Below, in pieces: positions 17,588-29,352 of a stretch of DNA of 32,750 bases (position 1 is its first letter; each line of letters starts with the position of its first letter). Origin of the DNA: an uncultured Glaciecola sp. (GTDB taxonomy: Bacteria > Pseudomonadota > Gammaproteobacteria > Enterobacterales > Alteromonadaceae). The DNA is taken from assembly GCA_905479945.1 (NCBI GenBank), contig CAJQOP010000023.1, positions 1 to 32,750 of the forward strand, read 5' to 3'. The notes beneath the pieces are model-generated. The model did not search any database. It worked only from the letters and a program-made list of their open reading frames with translations, and had not been told where the DNA came from. Both the position numbers and the translations under genes were made by a program.

Positions 17588-17627
17588 CCGATATCGATAT
17601 ACGCCTTCTTACGATCAGTTTTCAGAG

Positions 17628-17647
17628 AAACGCCCATGTAGCGGCGT

Positions 17648-17649
<2 letters not shown>
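17628..17649. terminator. Hairpin between convergent guaD and lacZ, likely terminator
   Basis: AAACGCC (17628-17634) and GGCGTTT (17643-17649) pair around an 8-nt loop. The right arm overlaps the lacZ stop codon. The T run is only three bases on either strand, so efficiency is uncertain. Confidence 0.5.
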
Positions 17650-20942
<3,293 letters not shown>

Positions 20943-20951
20943 TTTGATTTT

Positions 20952-21779
20952 ATGAAAAATAACATTAACGACGTTCTAGATATTGGTCATAACTGCTATG
21001 AACGCTTTATTGAATTGGCTATATTGGCTGAAATGAAAAAGCTAGAAATAAGCCTAGCAGGTTGCTCTAATTTATCAGGTAACTATCGCGTAGGGCGCAC
21101 AGCACCGCTTGAACACACGTTGTTTTATACATTAAGCGGGCAAGGTAAATTAACCACTACAGACAAAGAGTATTCGCTAACCAAGAATACCTTAGCGATA
21201 CTGCCGAGCAAGCAAAGTTTTGAGGTGAGTATAGTAGCTGAACATTGGGATATCATTTGGCTAAATCTTGCTGATACTAAGCGCTGGCAACATATATCAC
21301 TAAGTAAAACGTTGGTACTTGAGGATCAAAAGCTAGCGCCATTGCATTTTGCAATGGAGTTATTGTATAGCGAACCTGACGCAAGCTTGCGTGAAGGCGT
21401 CATACCAATATTGAGCCATTATCTAAATGCCACGCTACAAGGTGACACCCAACATATGGCAAACAACCGACTTCTTAGCCTATTTCAAGATATCGAAAAA
21501 CGTTTGCAGTATGACTGGACCATAGAGAATATGTGTAAACAGCTGCACTACTCTCCTCCTCATCTACATCGTTTGTGTCAGGCGCAATTTGGTAAAAGCC
21601 CCATACAGAAACTCATCCAATTGCGTATGGAGCGCGCTAAAAGTCTATTATTGAATACGCGCTGGCCTATCCAACATATCGGTAGTTATGTTGGATATAC
21701 TAATATTTTTAATTTCTCAAAAAGCTTTAAAAAGTGGGTGGGCGTATCACCAAGTGCATTTAGACGAGGCGATAGTTAA
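20952..21779 (+). CDS. AraC-family transcriptional regulator, likely controls lacZ
   Basis: 275 residues. The N-terminal half (about 40-150) looks like an AraC cupin sugar-binding domain (LEHTLFYTLSGQGKLTT). The C-terminal ~100 residues hold the two helix-turn-helix motifs: WTIENMCKQLHYSPPHLHRL and WPIQHIGSYVGYTNIFNFSK, ending in the family signature FKKWVGVSPSAFRRG. It is divergent from lacZ with 130 bp between the start codons, so it is probably a galactoside- or galactose-responsive activator (inference). No Shine-Dalgarno is seen before the ATG. It converges with the LytTR gene with only 5 bp between stops; GATAG-TTAACT-CTATC there could be a weak hairpin. Confidence 0.9.
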   Translation: MKNNINDVLDIGHNCYERFIELAILAEMKKLEISLAGCSNLSGNYRVGRTAPLEHTLFYTLSGQGKLTTTDKEYSLTKNTLAILPSKQSFEVSIVAEHWDIIWLNLADTKRWQHISLSKTLVLEDQKLAPLHFAMELLYSEPDASLREGVIPILSHYLNATLQGDTQHMANNRLLSLFQDIEKRLQYDWTIENMCKQLHYSPPHLHRLCQAQFGKSPIQKLIQLRMERAKSLLLNTRWPIQHIGSYVGYTNIFNFSKSFKKWVGVSPSAFRRGDS

Positions 21780-21784
21780 CTCTA

Positions 21785-22603
21785 TCAACTCAACTCATCT
21801 AACTGCAGTTTGTACTTCCTAGTTACCTTCACATTGTCACCCGATGTCAACAAAGCGAAGTACTCACCATTTGAGTTTGGCGTAAGCTTGCTTAGTTTGT
21901 TTAAGTTGATTATTGCAGAGCGGTTGGTTCTGATAAAGTCTTTAGACACCAACTCGCTCTCAAACTCTTTTAGCGTTTTACGAATAATATGAGTACCATC
22001 TTGTGTGTGCACGCACATGTAATCGCCTGCCGCCTCTATCCAAAAAATGCTGTCCAACCTAACTCTCAGCCATTGAGTACCGCTTTTCAAAGAGATAGTC
22101 TGCTGCATTTCACTGATTTTTCCAGGCTCCGCTTGCTGTAAATTCTGCATAAAGGTATTGATGGAGTTACCGGTTTTACTCACTAGCAATTTGTCTAGTT
22201 GGTGGTGCTCTTCAACCAAGTTTCGCTGCTCAAATGATTTTTTCAACTTACTGATGCAAGCTTCAAATCGGTCATCAGCAAAAGGTTTGAGTAAGTAATC
22301 AAAGGCTTCAAAGTCAAAGGCATTTAAGGCAAATTCGCGATACGCCGTTACAAAAACTATTTTGGACGAGCACTTTGCATTATCTTGTAACCATCTAGCA
22401 AACTCTATTCCCGACATTCCGGGCATTTCAATATCAAGAAATATCACATCAGGAGCATACTCATTAATGGCCAATTGCGCTTCTTTGGCAGATGCACAGG
22501 AACTGACCACTTTGATGCTAGATATCTCTTGCAAACGCAAAATCAAGCCCTCTCTGGCTAGAGTTTCGTCGTCCACAATCATGGCAGTAATCGGCGTATT
22601 CAT
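21785..22603 (-). CDS. LytTR-family response regulator
   Basis: 272 residues. A receiver domain (1-120) has the acidic pair in MIVDDE, phospho-acceptor D57 in FLDIEMPGMSG, the Thr in VTAYREFA and Lys in LLKPF. A linker of about 45 residues leads to a LytTR DNA-binding domain (about 165-270: SIFWIEAAGDYMCVHTQDG; FIRTNRSAIINLNKL; GEYFALLTSGDNVKVTRKY). It is the cognate partner of the upstream LytS-type kinase, whose stop overlaps its ATG by 4 bp. Targets are not evident; no LytTR-regulated transporter is adjacent. Confidence 0.94.
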   Translation of the reverse strand: MNTPITAMIVDDETLAREGLILRLQEISSIKVVSSCASAKEAQLAINEYAPDVIFLDIEMPGMSGIEFARWLQDNAKCSSKIVFVTAYREFALNAFDFEAFDYLLKPFADDRFEACISKLKKSFEQRNLVEEHHQLDKLLVSKTGNSINTFMQNLQQAEPGKISEMQQTISLKSGTQWLRVRLDSIFWIEAAGDYMCVHTQDGTHIIRKTLKEFESELVSKDFIRTNRSAIINLNKLSKLTPNSNGEYFALLTSGDNVKVTRKYKLQLDELS

Positions 22604-23769
22604 GGCAGCTCCATAGGGATAATAATGTCTACTTTGTATCCCTGTGGTGAACGTTTGCTGGTCTCAAAATGATGATTTTCTGGGTATAGTACCGCCAAAC
22701 GCTCTTTTATATTATTCAAGCCCACGCCATTCATAGGCTTGGTTTTTAGGTATTGATCCAGTTTTTCAGGTATTCCCGGACCGTTGTCAGCAACACAAAG
22801 ATGTAATAGCTGGTCAGCACAATAAGCTTTAATTTCTATTAAGCCGCCCGCCTCCATATTCGCTATCGCATATTTTACCGAATTTTCGATCAATGGTTGC
22901 AATATCAAGCTCGGCACCAACAACGGCTCGGCTTCTGGCGAGACTGTCATTACTATTGCTAAGCGTTCATCAAAGCGTGTTTTTTCAATCTCCAAATACA
23001 GCATAGACGCTTTTATTTCGTCATACAGCGGGATCTTTTTCTCGGGATCGTTGTCTAGTGAAAATCTCAAGAACGTGGATAGTCTTACAAGCATCCCATT
23101 TGCTTTTTCTTTGTTGCCTTGCAGCACAAGAGTAGAAATCGCATTTAAGGTATTAAAAAGAAAATGTGGATTAATTTGATATCGCAGCATCTTTATTTGT
23201 GCGAAATGGGACAATCGAGCAGCTTCCAAATGAAGCTGTTTTTCATTCATTAGGCGGTAGTGATAATTGATACCGAAGTACAAGTTACTCCAAACAAAAA
23301 TCATGAAAAATGCATAGCTTAAGCTGGTTAATATTACCCAAGGATTGTTATCTTTTTCAGGTGAGCCTTTCATCCATTGCCACACCTCCATGTCGTTGTT
23401 TAGATTCCACATTGTGATATTTTTGGCTGGCGTCCAGATAAGCGCGACAACAAAGCTTGCGATTATAATAACCAAAATAAGATTGCGAGGGTTTAACTGC
23501 CAGCATTGTCGGTAAAGGTAGCGAAGCGGCAAAGTGAGTAGAGCCGCCATAGTGCCACTAATAAATAGAGGGATCATCACACCAAAGCCTACGTCTTTTT
23601 CATGTGTGAACAATATATTATCAAAAGAAAAAATTATCACATAACCGAGCCAACCAGCCACATGCAGAAGCCAAAATGAGGGTTTATTCTTATTCGAAAA
23701 TACATCCTGCGCCGCCCGTTTATATGAGTCGGTGTGTTGCGAGGCGCTTGAATTTTTAGATTCATTCAT
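22600..23769 (-). CDS. LytS-type membrane sensor histidine kinase (His_kinase/PF06580)
   Basis: 389 residues. Four hydrophobic segments lie in the N-terminal half: FWLLHVAGWLGYVIIF, VMIPLFISGTMAALL, ILVIIIASFVVALI and VILTSLSYAFFMIFVW. The phospho-acceptor is H202 in YQINPHFLFNTLNAI, and the ATPase domain has PLIENSVKYAI, DNGPGIP and GVGLNNIKERLAVLYP. There is no PAS, GAF or LytS 5TM domain, so sensing must involve the membrane part or its short loops. AAGG seven bases before the ATG fixes the start. It forms a two-gene operon with the LytTR regulator. Confidence 0.93.
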   Translation of the reverse strand: MNESKNSSASQHTDSYKRAAQDVFSNKNKPSFWLLHVAGWLGYVIIFSFDNILFTHEKDVGFGVMIPLFISGTMAALLTLPLRYLYRQCWQLNPRNLILVIIIASFVVALIWTPAKNITMWNLNNDMEVWQWMKGSPEKDNNPWVILTSLSYAFFMIFVWSNLYFGINYHYRLMNEKQLHLEAARLSHFAQIKMLRYQINPHFLFNTLNAISTLVLQGNKEKANGMLVRLSTFLRFSLDNDPEKKIPLYDEIKASMLYLEIEKTRFDERLAIVMTVSPEAEPLLVPSLILQPLIENSVKYAIANMEAGGLIEIKAYCADQLLHLCVADNGPGIPEKLDQYLKTKPMNGVGLNNIKERLAVLYPENHHFETSKRSPQGYKVDIIIPMELP

Positions 23770-23896
23770 ACTGCTACCTTATCACTATTTTTTGTTGCCA
23801 ACATTCAGTTTAGTATCAATCTATTTTGTGCTAAACGAAAAGTCGATAGAATGCGGATTTACGCGATGAAAATACCTTGGGCGTTTTAAAGTATAT

Positions 23897-23922
23897 AAAA
23901 AAGAGGGCTGAAACAGCCCTCC
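23897..23922 (-). terminator. Rho-independent terminator of the DUF3718 gene
   Basis: On the minus strand GAGGGCT/AGCCCTC form a 7-bp stem around a 5-nt loop, followed by TTTTTT (23902-23897). It separates the DUF3718 gene from the LytS operon. Confidence 0.88.
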
Positions 23923-23941
23923 AAGTGCAGGGAGCGCACTT
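23923..23941. other. Second hairpin abutting the terminator
   Basis: AAGTGC (23923-23928) and GCACTT (23936-23941) form a 6-bp stem with a 7-nt loop directly next to the terminator stem. On the minus strand it lies between the DUF3718 stop and the terminator. It may protect the 3' end; no T run follows it. Confidence 0.5.
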
Positions 23942-23996
23942 TGCAAACTAAAGAATAGGTACATACATTTATTGAGCTTGGCTATCTAATCAAGAA

Positions 23997-24356
23997 TTAC
24001 TCTTGAGTTAGTGTTTGCTTGCCTTTGCTTGATGTTTGTCTTTTTGCAATTGTGGTGTAATCCACGCCACTTTTAGCAGCTGCATATTGTGCCGTAACAT
24101 TTGCGTTTTCGGACAATGCGAACGTTATCGGATCCATTCCGTTACAAACTAAGCCGTTCATTACATTCTGCTCTTTTAAGCGAGAATCTTTAATTGCACG
24201 TCTTAATTTTATCTTGCTATCACTTTTTAAAGCTTCGCAGATATTAACGAGCTTTTTTTCTAACTGTTTATCAATGAAGTTAGTTTGTGCCTGCACTGAA
24301 TTGGAAGCTAAAAGTATGCTTAAGAGTATTAGTATCATTAATTTTATGTTCAACAT
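23997..24356 (-). CDS. Small exported DUF3718-like protein
   Basis: 119 residues. A Sec signal peptide (MLNIKLMILILLSILLASNS, cleavage near VQA) precedes about 95 residues with two Cys, in IDKQLEKKLVNICEAL and NVMNGLVCNGMDPITFA. Cys spacing, the KIKLRRAIKDSRL helix and the LVCNG motif fit DUF3718, a family of small periplasmic proteins of unknown function found largely in Alteromonadales and relatives. Start: the ATG at 24356 has AAGG eight bases upstream; an ATG at 24362 and a GTG at 24365 lie too close to that site. It is a single-gene unit with its own terminator. Confidence 0.75.
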   Translation of the reverse strand: MLNIKLMILILLSILLASNSVQAQTNFIDKQLEKKLVNICEALKSDSKIKLRRAIKDSRLKEQNVMNGLVCNGMDPITFALSENANVTAQYAAAKSGVDYTTIAKRQTSSKGKQTLTQE

Positions 24357-24518
24357 TGTCATCACCTTTGGTTAAAATAGTCGGTCCCAATTCGCTGGGT
24401 GTGCATGTATTACAGACTAAATTAAGCATCTAGTAATCTATTTTGCGACTAATAACGGTGGAAACAGATGAGTGTGACCACTGACTGATTTACACGTCGA
24501 AATACCTAATATTTGCCA

Positions 24519-24579
24519 AGCAGGCTGGGCCTGCTGAATAGAACAAGTATATTGTTTACTCTGCAAACCGGTCTAAATA
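24519..24579 (+). promoter_or_regulatory. Hairpin and candidate promoter upstream of the ADP-ribosylglycohydrolase-like gene
   Basis: The 319-bp gap between the DUF3718 start and the next gene contains no gene. It has a perfect 7-bp hairpin, AGCAGGC-TGG-GCCTGCT (24519-24535), without a T tract. A promoter-like pair follows: TTGTTT (24552-24557), 16-bp spacer, TAAATA (24574-24579). The hairpin just upstream of the -35 could be an operator. Confidence 0.35.
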
Positions 24580-24675
24580 AAAACCAACTCGAAAACATAA
24601 TTCGTTCATAGCCCATGATTAACAGCTTCGGTTTGAATGCTCCTCATTTTTTTACTAGCTTTTAGAGGTATTGTC

Positions 24676-25794
24676 TTGAATCACTATTCTTCTTCGCCAC
24701 TTCGCGTTATTGGCGCACTTAAAACACAGTTCGTTGCTGACGCTCTGGCTATGCCGGTACACTGGTATTATCAACCGATGGAAATAGACCTCGCCTTCCC
24801 TGGCGGTATTCAGCGGTTTGAAGCCGCGCCCGAGTTTCACCCTTCATCTATTATGTCTTTGCACTCGAAACGTAAAGGTGGGCGTCAGTCTAGTGATACG
24901 TCCTCTAAAAGCGAGGCGCCCGAGATTGTCGGGGATGTCATTTTGAAAGACAAGGCTCAGTTTTGGAATATTGCCAACGTGCATTATCACCAAGGCATGT
25001 CCGCTGGAGAGAATACCCTGAACGCACACTGCACTCGGGTGCTGATGCGCTCCTTAACTGATGCGCACGGAAGCTATGACCGACAAGCATTTGTTGGTGC
25101 TTATATTGACTTTATGACCGCACAGCCGCCTACCCATCCAGATACTTATGCAGAATCATATCATCGAGGTTTTTTTGCTAATTTAGCCCAGGGGCGCAAG
25201 CCAGAAAAATGTGCGATGAAAACACACGATACTGCCTCTGTCGGTGGATTAGTGACGGTAGCAGCTTTAGTTTTTTCAGAAAGGCTCAAAAGCACTAGCG
25301 TGTCTGAAATACAGGTCGCGTGTCGTGAACATTTAGCCTTGACTCACCCCGATGACTCTTTAATGCAAGTATGTGACCGTTACGTAAAGCTACTCTGTGG
25401 CCTTATGGATGGTCCCGATGAAGCAGGCGTAAAAACACTTTTAATAGAAGCAAGTAAGGGCTCACCTGGGGTAAATTTGAGTGAGCTTATCAATCGCAAT
25501 CTGCCTGACCACCACGTCGTTGGCCATTTGTTTTCGCGAGCATGCTACATTTCAGATTCTTGGCCCATTGTCTTGTATCTCGCCTATAAATATCAAAACG
25601 ATCCTTGGCAAGCGCTTCGGGTAAATACCAACCTAGGAGGTGACAATGTCCATAGAGGCATGGTGCTAGGGGTATTACTAGGGTTGCAGACAGATACTGT
25701 GGCCACCAGCTGGTTTAATAAACTGGTAGACCACAATGTGATTGAGCAAGAAATCGACGCGCTCGTTAACGCGGCAAGCGCTCCCAAATTGTAA
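24676..25794 (+). CDS. ADP-ribosylglycohydrolase-family protein with non-canonical metal motif
   Basis: About 372 residues. The fold is recognisable from VADALAMPVHWYY near the N-terminus, GGLVTVAALVF in the middle, and NTNLGGDNVHRGMVLGVLLG near the C-terminus, the counterpart of the DraG-family GGDTDT motif. The second Asp of that motif is missing, and the N-terminal TDDT metal motif appears replaced by YHQGMSAGENTLN. These look like features of a coherent subfamily rather than decay, since surrounding residues are intact. Substrate unknown; it need not be ADP-ribosyl protein. Start: TTG at 24676 has AGAGG seven bases upstream and is preferred; an in-frame ATG at 24637 would add 13 residues but lacks a ribosome site. 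The last 29 bp overlap the 3' end of ovoA on the opposite strand. Confidence 0.82.
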   Translation: MNHYSSSPLRVIGALKTQFVADALAMPVHWYYQPMEIDLAFPGGIQRFEAAPEFHPSSIMSLHSKRKGGRQSSDTSSKSEAPEIVGDVILKDKAQFWNIANVHYHQGMSAGENTLNAHCTRVLMRSLTDAHGSYDRQAFVGAYIDFMTAQPPTHPDTYAESYHRGFFANLAQGRKPEKCAMKTHDTASVGGLVTVAALVFSERLKSTSVSEIQVACREHLALTHPDDSLMQVCDRYVKLLCGLMDGPDEAGVKTLLIEASKGSPGVNLSELINRNLPDHHVVGHLFSRACYISDSWPIVLYLAYKYQNDPWQALRVNTNLGGDNVHRGMVLGVLLGLQTDTVATSWFNKLVDHNVIEQEIDALVNAASAPKL

Positions 25795-27928
25795 GCTCCG
25801 ACAAGGTGTGCTGAAACTTGTGCTGCGTTTCACGAATAACGAATGACACTTTACGAGGTTCACCAACTAACTTAAAGTGGCTTGAAAGTTGCTCTTTCAA
25901 GCCATCTAAGGTCGTGTAGTTTTCACCATCTTTTTTGAAACCGCCTATCCACTCATCTTTAGGCGTGTGTTCTTCTAGCCATGTATAAGGCGAGGCAATG
26001 ATGAGTAAGCCACCATCATTGATGCGCTCGGCTATATCTTTCAAAAAGACTTTAGGCTGATATAGTCGGTCAATCAAATTAGCCGCCAATACCAGATCAT
26101 AAGCAGTGAATTGTGGCTTGAGATTGCATGCGTCTCCTTGATGAAATGAAACACGCGAGGCATAGGTTTCTAAGCCGAGGTTTTCTAGTGTTCGAGTGTG
26201 GTAGCTGACTAATTCACCTTCTTCGGTTCGCGCATAGCGAACCGCGCCATGCTCGGCCATTTTCACTCCTAAGCGGGTAAAGTTAGCTGAGAAATCAATA
26301 CCGTCCACTTTATCGAACTCACGGGCAAGTTCAAAACTCGCTCGGCCACAAGCACAGCCTAAATCGAGAGCCTTACCGCTAGGTTTTCCCTGCATCGCCT
26401 CAAGTGCAATATCAGCTAGCGCTTTCGGGAAATTTTCGACTCCGAAGTTAGAATCACCAAAATGAAATTCTGCATATTCTGAGAGTAAACGGTTGCTCTC
26501 GTAGTATGCATTGGGGTCAACCGCCTCGGTATTTGATGCAATATAGCGAAACCCTGCATGCTGTGAAAAGTGACGTCTGAACGCATAGCGAGCCGAAAGA
26601 CGCGTCTCGTTACCGCTAGAAATCCAAGAGCCGCCCTTAATTAGATTATGCTTACCATCAAAGGTAGGTGTGGTGAAATCATCATATAAGGGATGCACCT
26701 TAAAGTGGTCAAAAGGATAAATTGGCGTTTCAGTCCACTGCCAAACATTGCCGACAACGTCAAACCATTCACCGTGTTGATATTGATTCACTGGGCATGA
26801 AGATGCGTGATGATCCAAGTGCAGATTGGCACTCGCTAAATTGTTATCAAGCTCTTTTACGCCGGCGACTGAACACAATCGATACCATTCATCTTCCGTG
26901 GGCATACGAATGAGTTGCCCGGTCTGCTCGCTTTTCCACTCACAAAACGCTTTTGACTCGTGATAATTTACTTCCGCAGGCCAATCCCAAGGCATATCCA
27001 CTTCTTCAGTCATCAAGCGTAAACGCCATCCATTTTGCCGACGCCAAAAAGTCGGATGTTTAGCTTCAGTAAATTCACGCCACATGCGCCCCTCATCGCT
27101 CCAATGTTTGTCTTGTTGGTAGCCGCCAGCCTCGACAAACTCTAGGAACTCCTGATTGCTAACTAAATACTGGCTCGCTTTGAATTCATCTACTTCGACT
27201 TCATGTTCACCATACTCGCTGTCCCAGCCATAGTATTCGTCGTCATGTGATTTTCCAATGCTAACTAAGCCAGCGGCTACCGTAATTAGCTTATTTTTCG
27301 GCGCTGCGCCTGTATCTGTGCAAGCAGGAAATTGCGGCTGCGAACAGACTCTGGCAAGATCATGTTGCCTGATCAGGACTGAAGAAGTTTCAAAGTGAAT
27401 TCGCTCATGCTCAATCCCCATAATAATCGGCCACCATTGGCTTTGCCAATTAATCGGCAGGCTAAGAGGTAGGCTTTCAATCAACTTCAAGACATTAGCA
27501 CGCACTTTCGCGCGATAGTCCTTCACGTCCGAAACACTCGGCCAATCGTAACTTTCTTCAGATAAATCATCCCAGCTCATCTCATCCACACCGACCGCGA
27601 AAATGGATTCCATATGTGCATCAATGCGTTCAGGTATTAGCTTTGCTAATAAGAGTTTATTGATAAAAAAAGTCGCTGTATGCCCGAAATAGAAAATGGG
27701 TGGATGGCGCAATGGAATTGGCTTTTGGTAAAAACCAGCATCATCTACTAAGCAATCGAAAAGACCTGTATAGGTGTCGAATGTATTGGTGAAGTAAAGG
27801 GCTATTTCTTTACGCTTGTCGTCCACAGAACCACCATTCAATTTCGGTGTTCTGCGCAACGCTAACGATCCACCTAGTGTTGCGGATGATTCAGCGTGTG
27901 ATTGAGCGTTTTTCATGGGTGATGTCAT
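25766..27928 (-). CDS. ovoA: OvoA: 5-histidylcysteine sulfoxide synthase fused to mercaptohistidine N-methyltransferase
   Basis: 720 residues. The N-terminal DinB-like domain carries the iron-binding HX3HXE motif as H174, H178 and E180 (GIEHERIHFET). A formylglycine-generating-enzyme-like (sulfatase-modifying) domain follows at about 210-465 (YLVSNQEFLEFVEAGG; MPTEDEWYRLC; GNVWQWTETPIYPFD; KGGSWISSGNETRLS; HAGFR). The C-terminal third is a class I SAM methyltransferase (ALDLGCACGRASFEL, VDGIDFSANF). This three-part order is specific to OvoA and separates it from EgtB. It couples cysteine to histidine C5 with O2 and methylates the mercaptohistidine, giving ovothiol A. The beta-lyase OvoB is not in the window. 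A GAACATGTTC palindrome lies just upstream of the start (27934-27943). It converges with, and overlaps by 29 bp, the ADP-ribosylglycohydrolase-like gene. Confidence 0.93.
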   Translation of the reverse strand: MTSPMKNAQSHAESSATLGGSLALRRTPKLNGGSVDDKRKEIALYFTNTFDTYTGLFDCLVDDAGFYQKPIPLRHPPIFYFGHTATFFINKLLLAKLIPERIDAHMESIFAVGVDEMSWDDLSEESYDWPSVSDVKDYRAKVRANVLKLIESLPLSLPINWQSQWWPIIMGIEHERIHFETSSVLIRQHDLARVCSQPQFPACTDTGAAPKNKLITVAAGLVSIGKSHDDEYYGWDSEYGEHEVEVDEFKASQYLVSNQEFLEFVEAGGYQQDKHWSDEGRMWREFTEAKHPTFWRRQNGWRLRLMTEEVDMPWDWPAEVNYHESKAFCEWKSEQTGQLIRMPTEDEWYRLCSVAGVKELDNNLASANLHLDHHASSCPVNQYQHGEWFDVVGNVWQWTETPIYPFDHFKVHPLYDDFTTPTFDGKHNLIKGGSWISSGNETRLSARYAFRRHFSQHAGFRYIASNTEAVDPNAYYESNRLLSEYAEFHFGDSNFGVENFPKALADIALEAMQGKPSGKALDLGCACGRASFELAREFDKVDGIDFSANFTRLGVKMAEHGAVRYARTEEGELVSYHTRTLENLGLETYASRVSFHQGDACNLKPQFTAYDLVLAANLIDRLYQPKVFLKDIAERINDGGLLIIASPYTWLEEHTPKDEWIGGFKKDGENYTTLDGLKEQLSSHFKLVGEPRKVSFVIRETQHKFQHTLSELTIWERLPR

Positions 27929-28085
27929 GTTTGAACATGTTCCTTTAAATTTTTATTACACGGTAATACGCTTGAACACGGTGAGGTGGTTCAACTTTGC
28001 GTAAGTTCCCGGTGGATTTCTTTATCAATCAACACGTAAATTGTATATTATTATCATGATATTCATAACGTCTTATGCCGCTTCG

Positions 28086-29240
28086 TTATCCTCGCCCAAG
28101 AATACCGCGCGCAATAACTTCTTTCATAATCTCTGAGCTGCCAGCGTAAATAGTTTGCACTCGAGCGTCGCGATAAAAGCGAGAAATAGGATATTCATCA
28201 GTGTAACCGTAGCCACCAAACAGCTGTAGGCATTCGTTTACCATGGTTAACTGCATTTCAGTTGCGGCTAACTTTAACATAGCTGCATCGGTTACAGTCA
28301 TTGCGCTTTGCTTGTATTTAACCATATGTTTTTCTAGCATTGCTCTGCATAACTCGAGTTCCGTATGGCACTGTGCAAGCTTGAAGCGGGTATTCTGGAA
28401 TTGCCCAATAGACTGCCCAAAAGCTTTTCTATCGCTTACATAATCAACAGTTAATTCCAATGCACCTTGAGCATGGCCTATAGCTTGCGCTGCGCAACCA
28501 AGACGTTCACGCGGCAACTCTTGCATTAAATACGCAAACCCTCTGTTTTCCTCGCCAAGCAGTGCATCACTTGGTAGCCGCATACTTTCAAAAAAGAGCT
28601 CCGCGGTATCGCTGCTATGCTGGCCAATTTTTTCTATTGGCTTGCCGGTTGAAAAGCCGGGTAAGCTAGTATCAACCAAAAATAGTGATATTCCTTTTGC
28701 GCCTGCTGTTGTATCAGTTTTTGCGCAAACAATAATCATGTCTGCCATATTGCCATTAGTAATAAAGGTTTTTGAGCCGTTGAGAATATACTCATCACCG
28801 TCTTTTACTGCACTTGTGCGCATGCCTGCTACATCACTTCCGGCGCCAGGCTCTGTCATTGCCAATGCTGTTAGAACATCGCCGCTAACCATCGGTGGTA
28901 ACCAGCGGTCTTTTTGCTGCTCTGTCCCAATGTTAAGAATATATGGGGCAACAATATTTGCGTGGATATTATAGCCTGTTGCCAAGCCGTGAAGCCCTAA
29001 ACGACACATCTCTTCTTGTATCATTTGACAAACATCAAAGCTCGCCTCTGCGGCACCGTACTTTTCTGGCATATCGACTAATAAGACGCCGGCGTTACCT
29101 AAGGTATTCCAAATTTCTCTTGGCGTATGGTGATTTTTTTCCCAAGTATCATAATGAGGGAGTACTTCCTGCTCCAAAAATCGCAGTACCATGTCACGAA
29201 ACATTTGCAGCTCTTCACTATTTATTGGGTCATTTGGCAT
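28086..29240 (-). CDS. Acyl-CoA dehydrogenase, long-chain/isovaleryl-like active site
   Basis: 384 residues with all three family domains: N-terminal helices (about 10-120), beta domain with AMTEPGAGSDVAGM and FITNGNMADM (about 121-220), and C-terminal helices (about 235-380) with DRKAFGQSIGQFQ and LQLFGGYGYTDEYPISRFYR. The medium/short-chain catalytic Glu position in IYEGTxEI reads Ala here (TIYAGSSEIMKEVIARG). The likely base is then the Glu in ELPRERLG near 240, as in long-chain and isovaleryl-CoA dehydrogenases. It oxidises an acyl-CoA to the enoyl-CoA with FAD, in the cytoplasm. Chain specificity cannot be read. No other beta-oxidation gene is adjacent. A 157-bp gap to ovoA holds no gene. 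Confidence 0.93.
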   Translation of the reverse strand: MPNDPINSEELQMFRDMVLRFLEQEVLPHYDTWEKNHHTPREIWNTLGNAGVLLVDMPEKYGAAEASFDVCQMIQEEMCRLGLHGLATGYNIHANIVAPYILNIGTEQQKDRWLPPMVSGDVLTALAMTEPGAGSDVAGMRTSAVKDGDEYILNGSKTFITNGNMADMIIVCAKTDTTAGAKGISLFLVDTSLPGFSTGKPIEKIGQHSSDTAELFFESMRLPSDALLGEENRGFAYLMQELPRERLGCAAQAIGHAQGALELTVDYVSDRKAFGQSIGQFQNTRFKLAQCHTELELCRAMLEKHMVKYKQSAMTVTDAAMLKLAATEMQLTMVNECLQLFGGYGYTDEYPISRFYRDARVQTIYAGSSEIMKEVIARGILGRG

Positions 29241-29352
29241 TTAGGCACTCTCTTTTATTATCATTTCAAAAAGTCATTATTAATAAGGGCAATGTCATGC
29301 AAAGGTTCACAAAGTCCATTTAATGCTGCGCAATGCTATATATCAAAGCTGT

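Noticed and set aside
28040..28075. Fur box before ovoA
   Set aside because: TGATAATAATATACA matches one half of the 7-1-7 motif well but the other half at only about four of seven positions; AT-rich background explains it.
28943..29323. 126-codon open frame antisense to the acyl-CoA dehydrogenase start
   Set aside because: Opposite a conserved gene with normal codon pattern; the translation has no recognisable domain.
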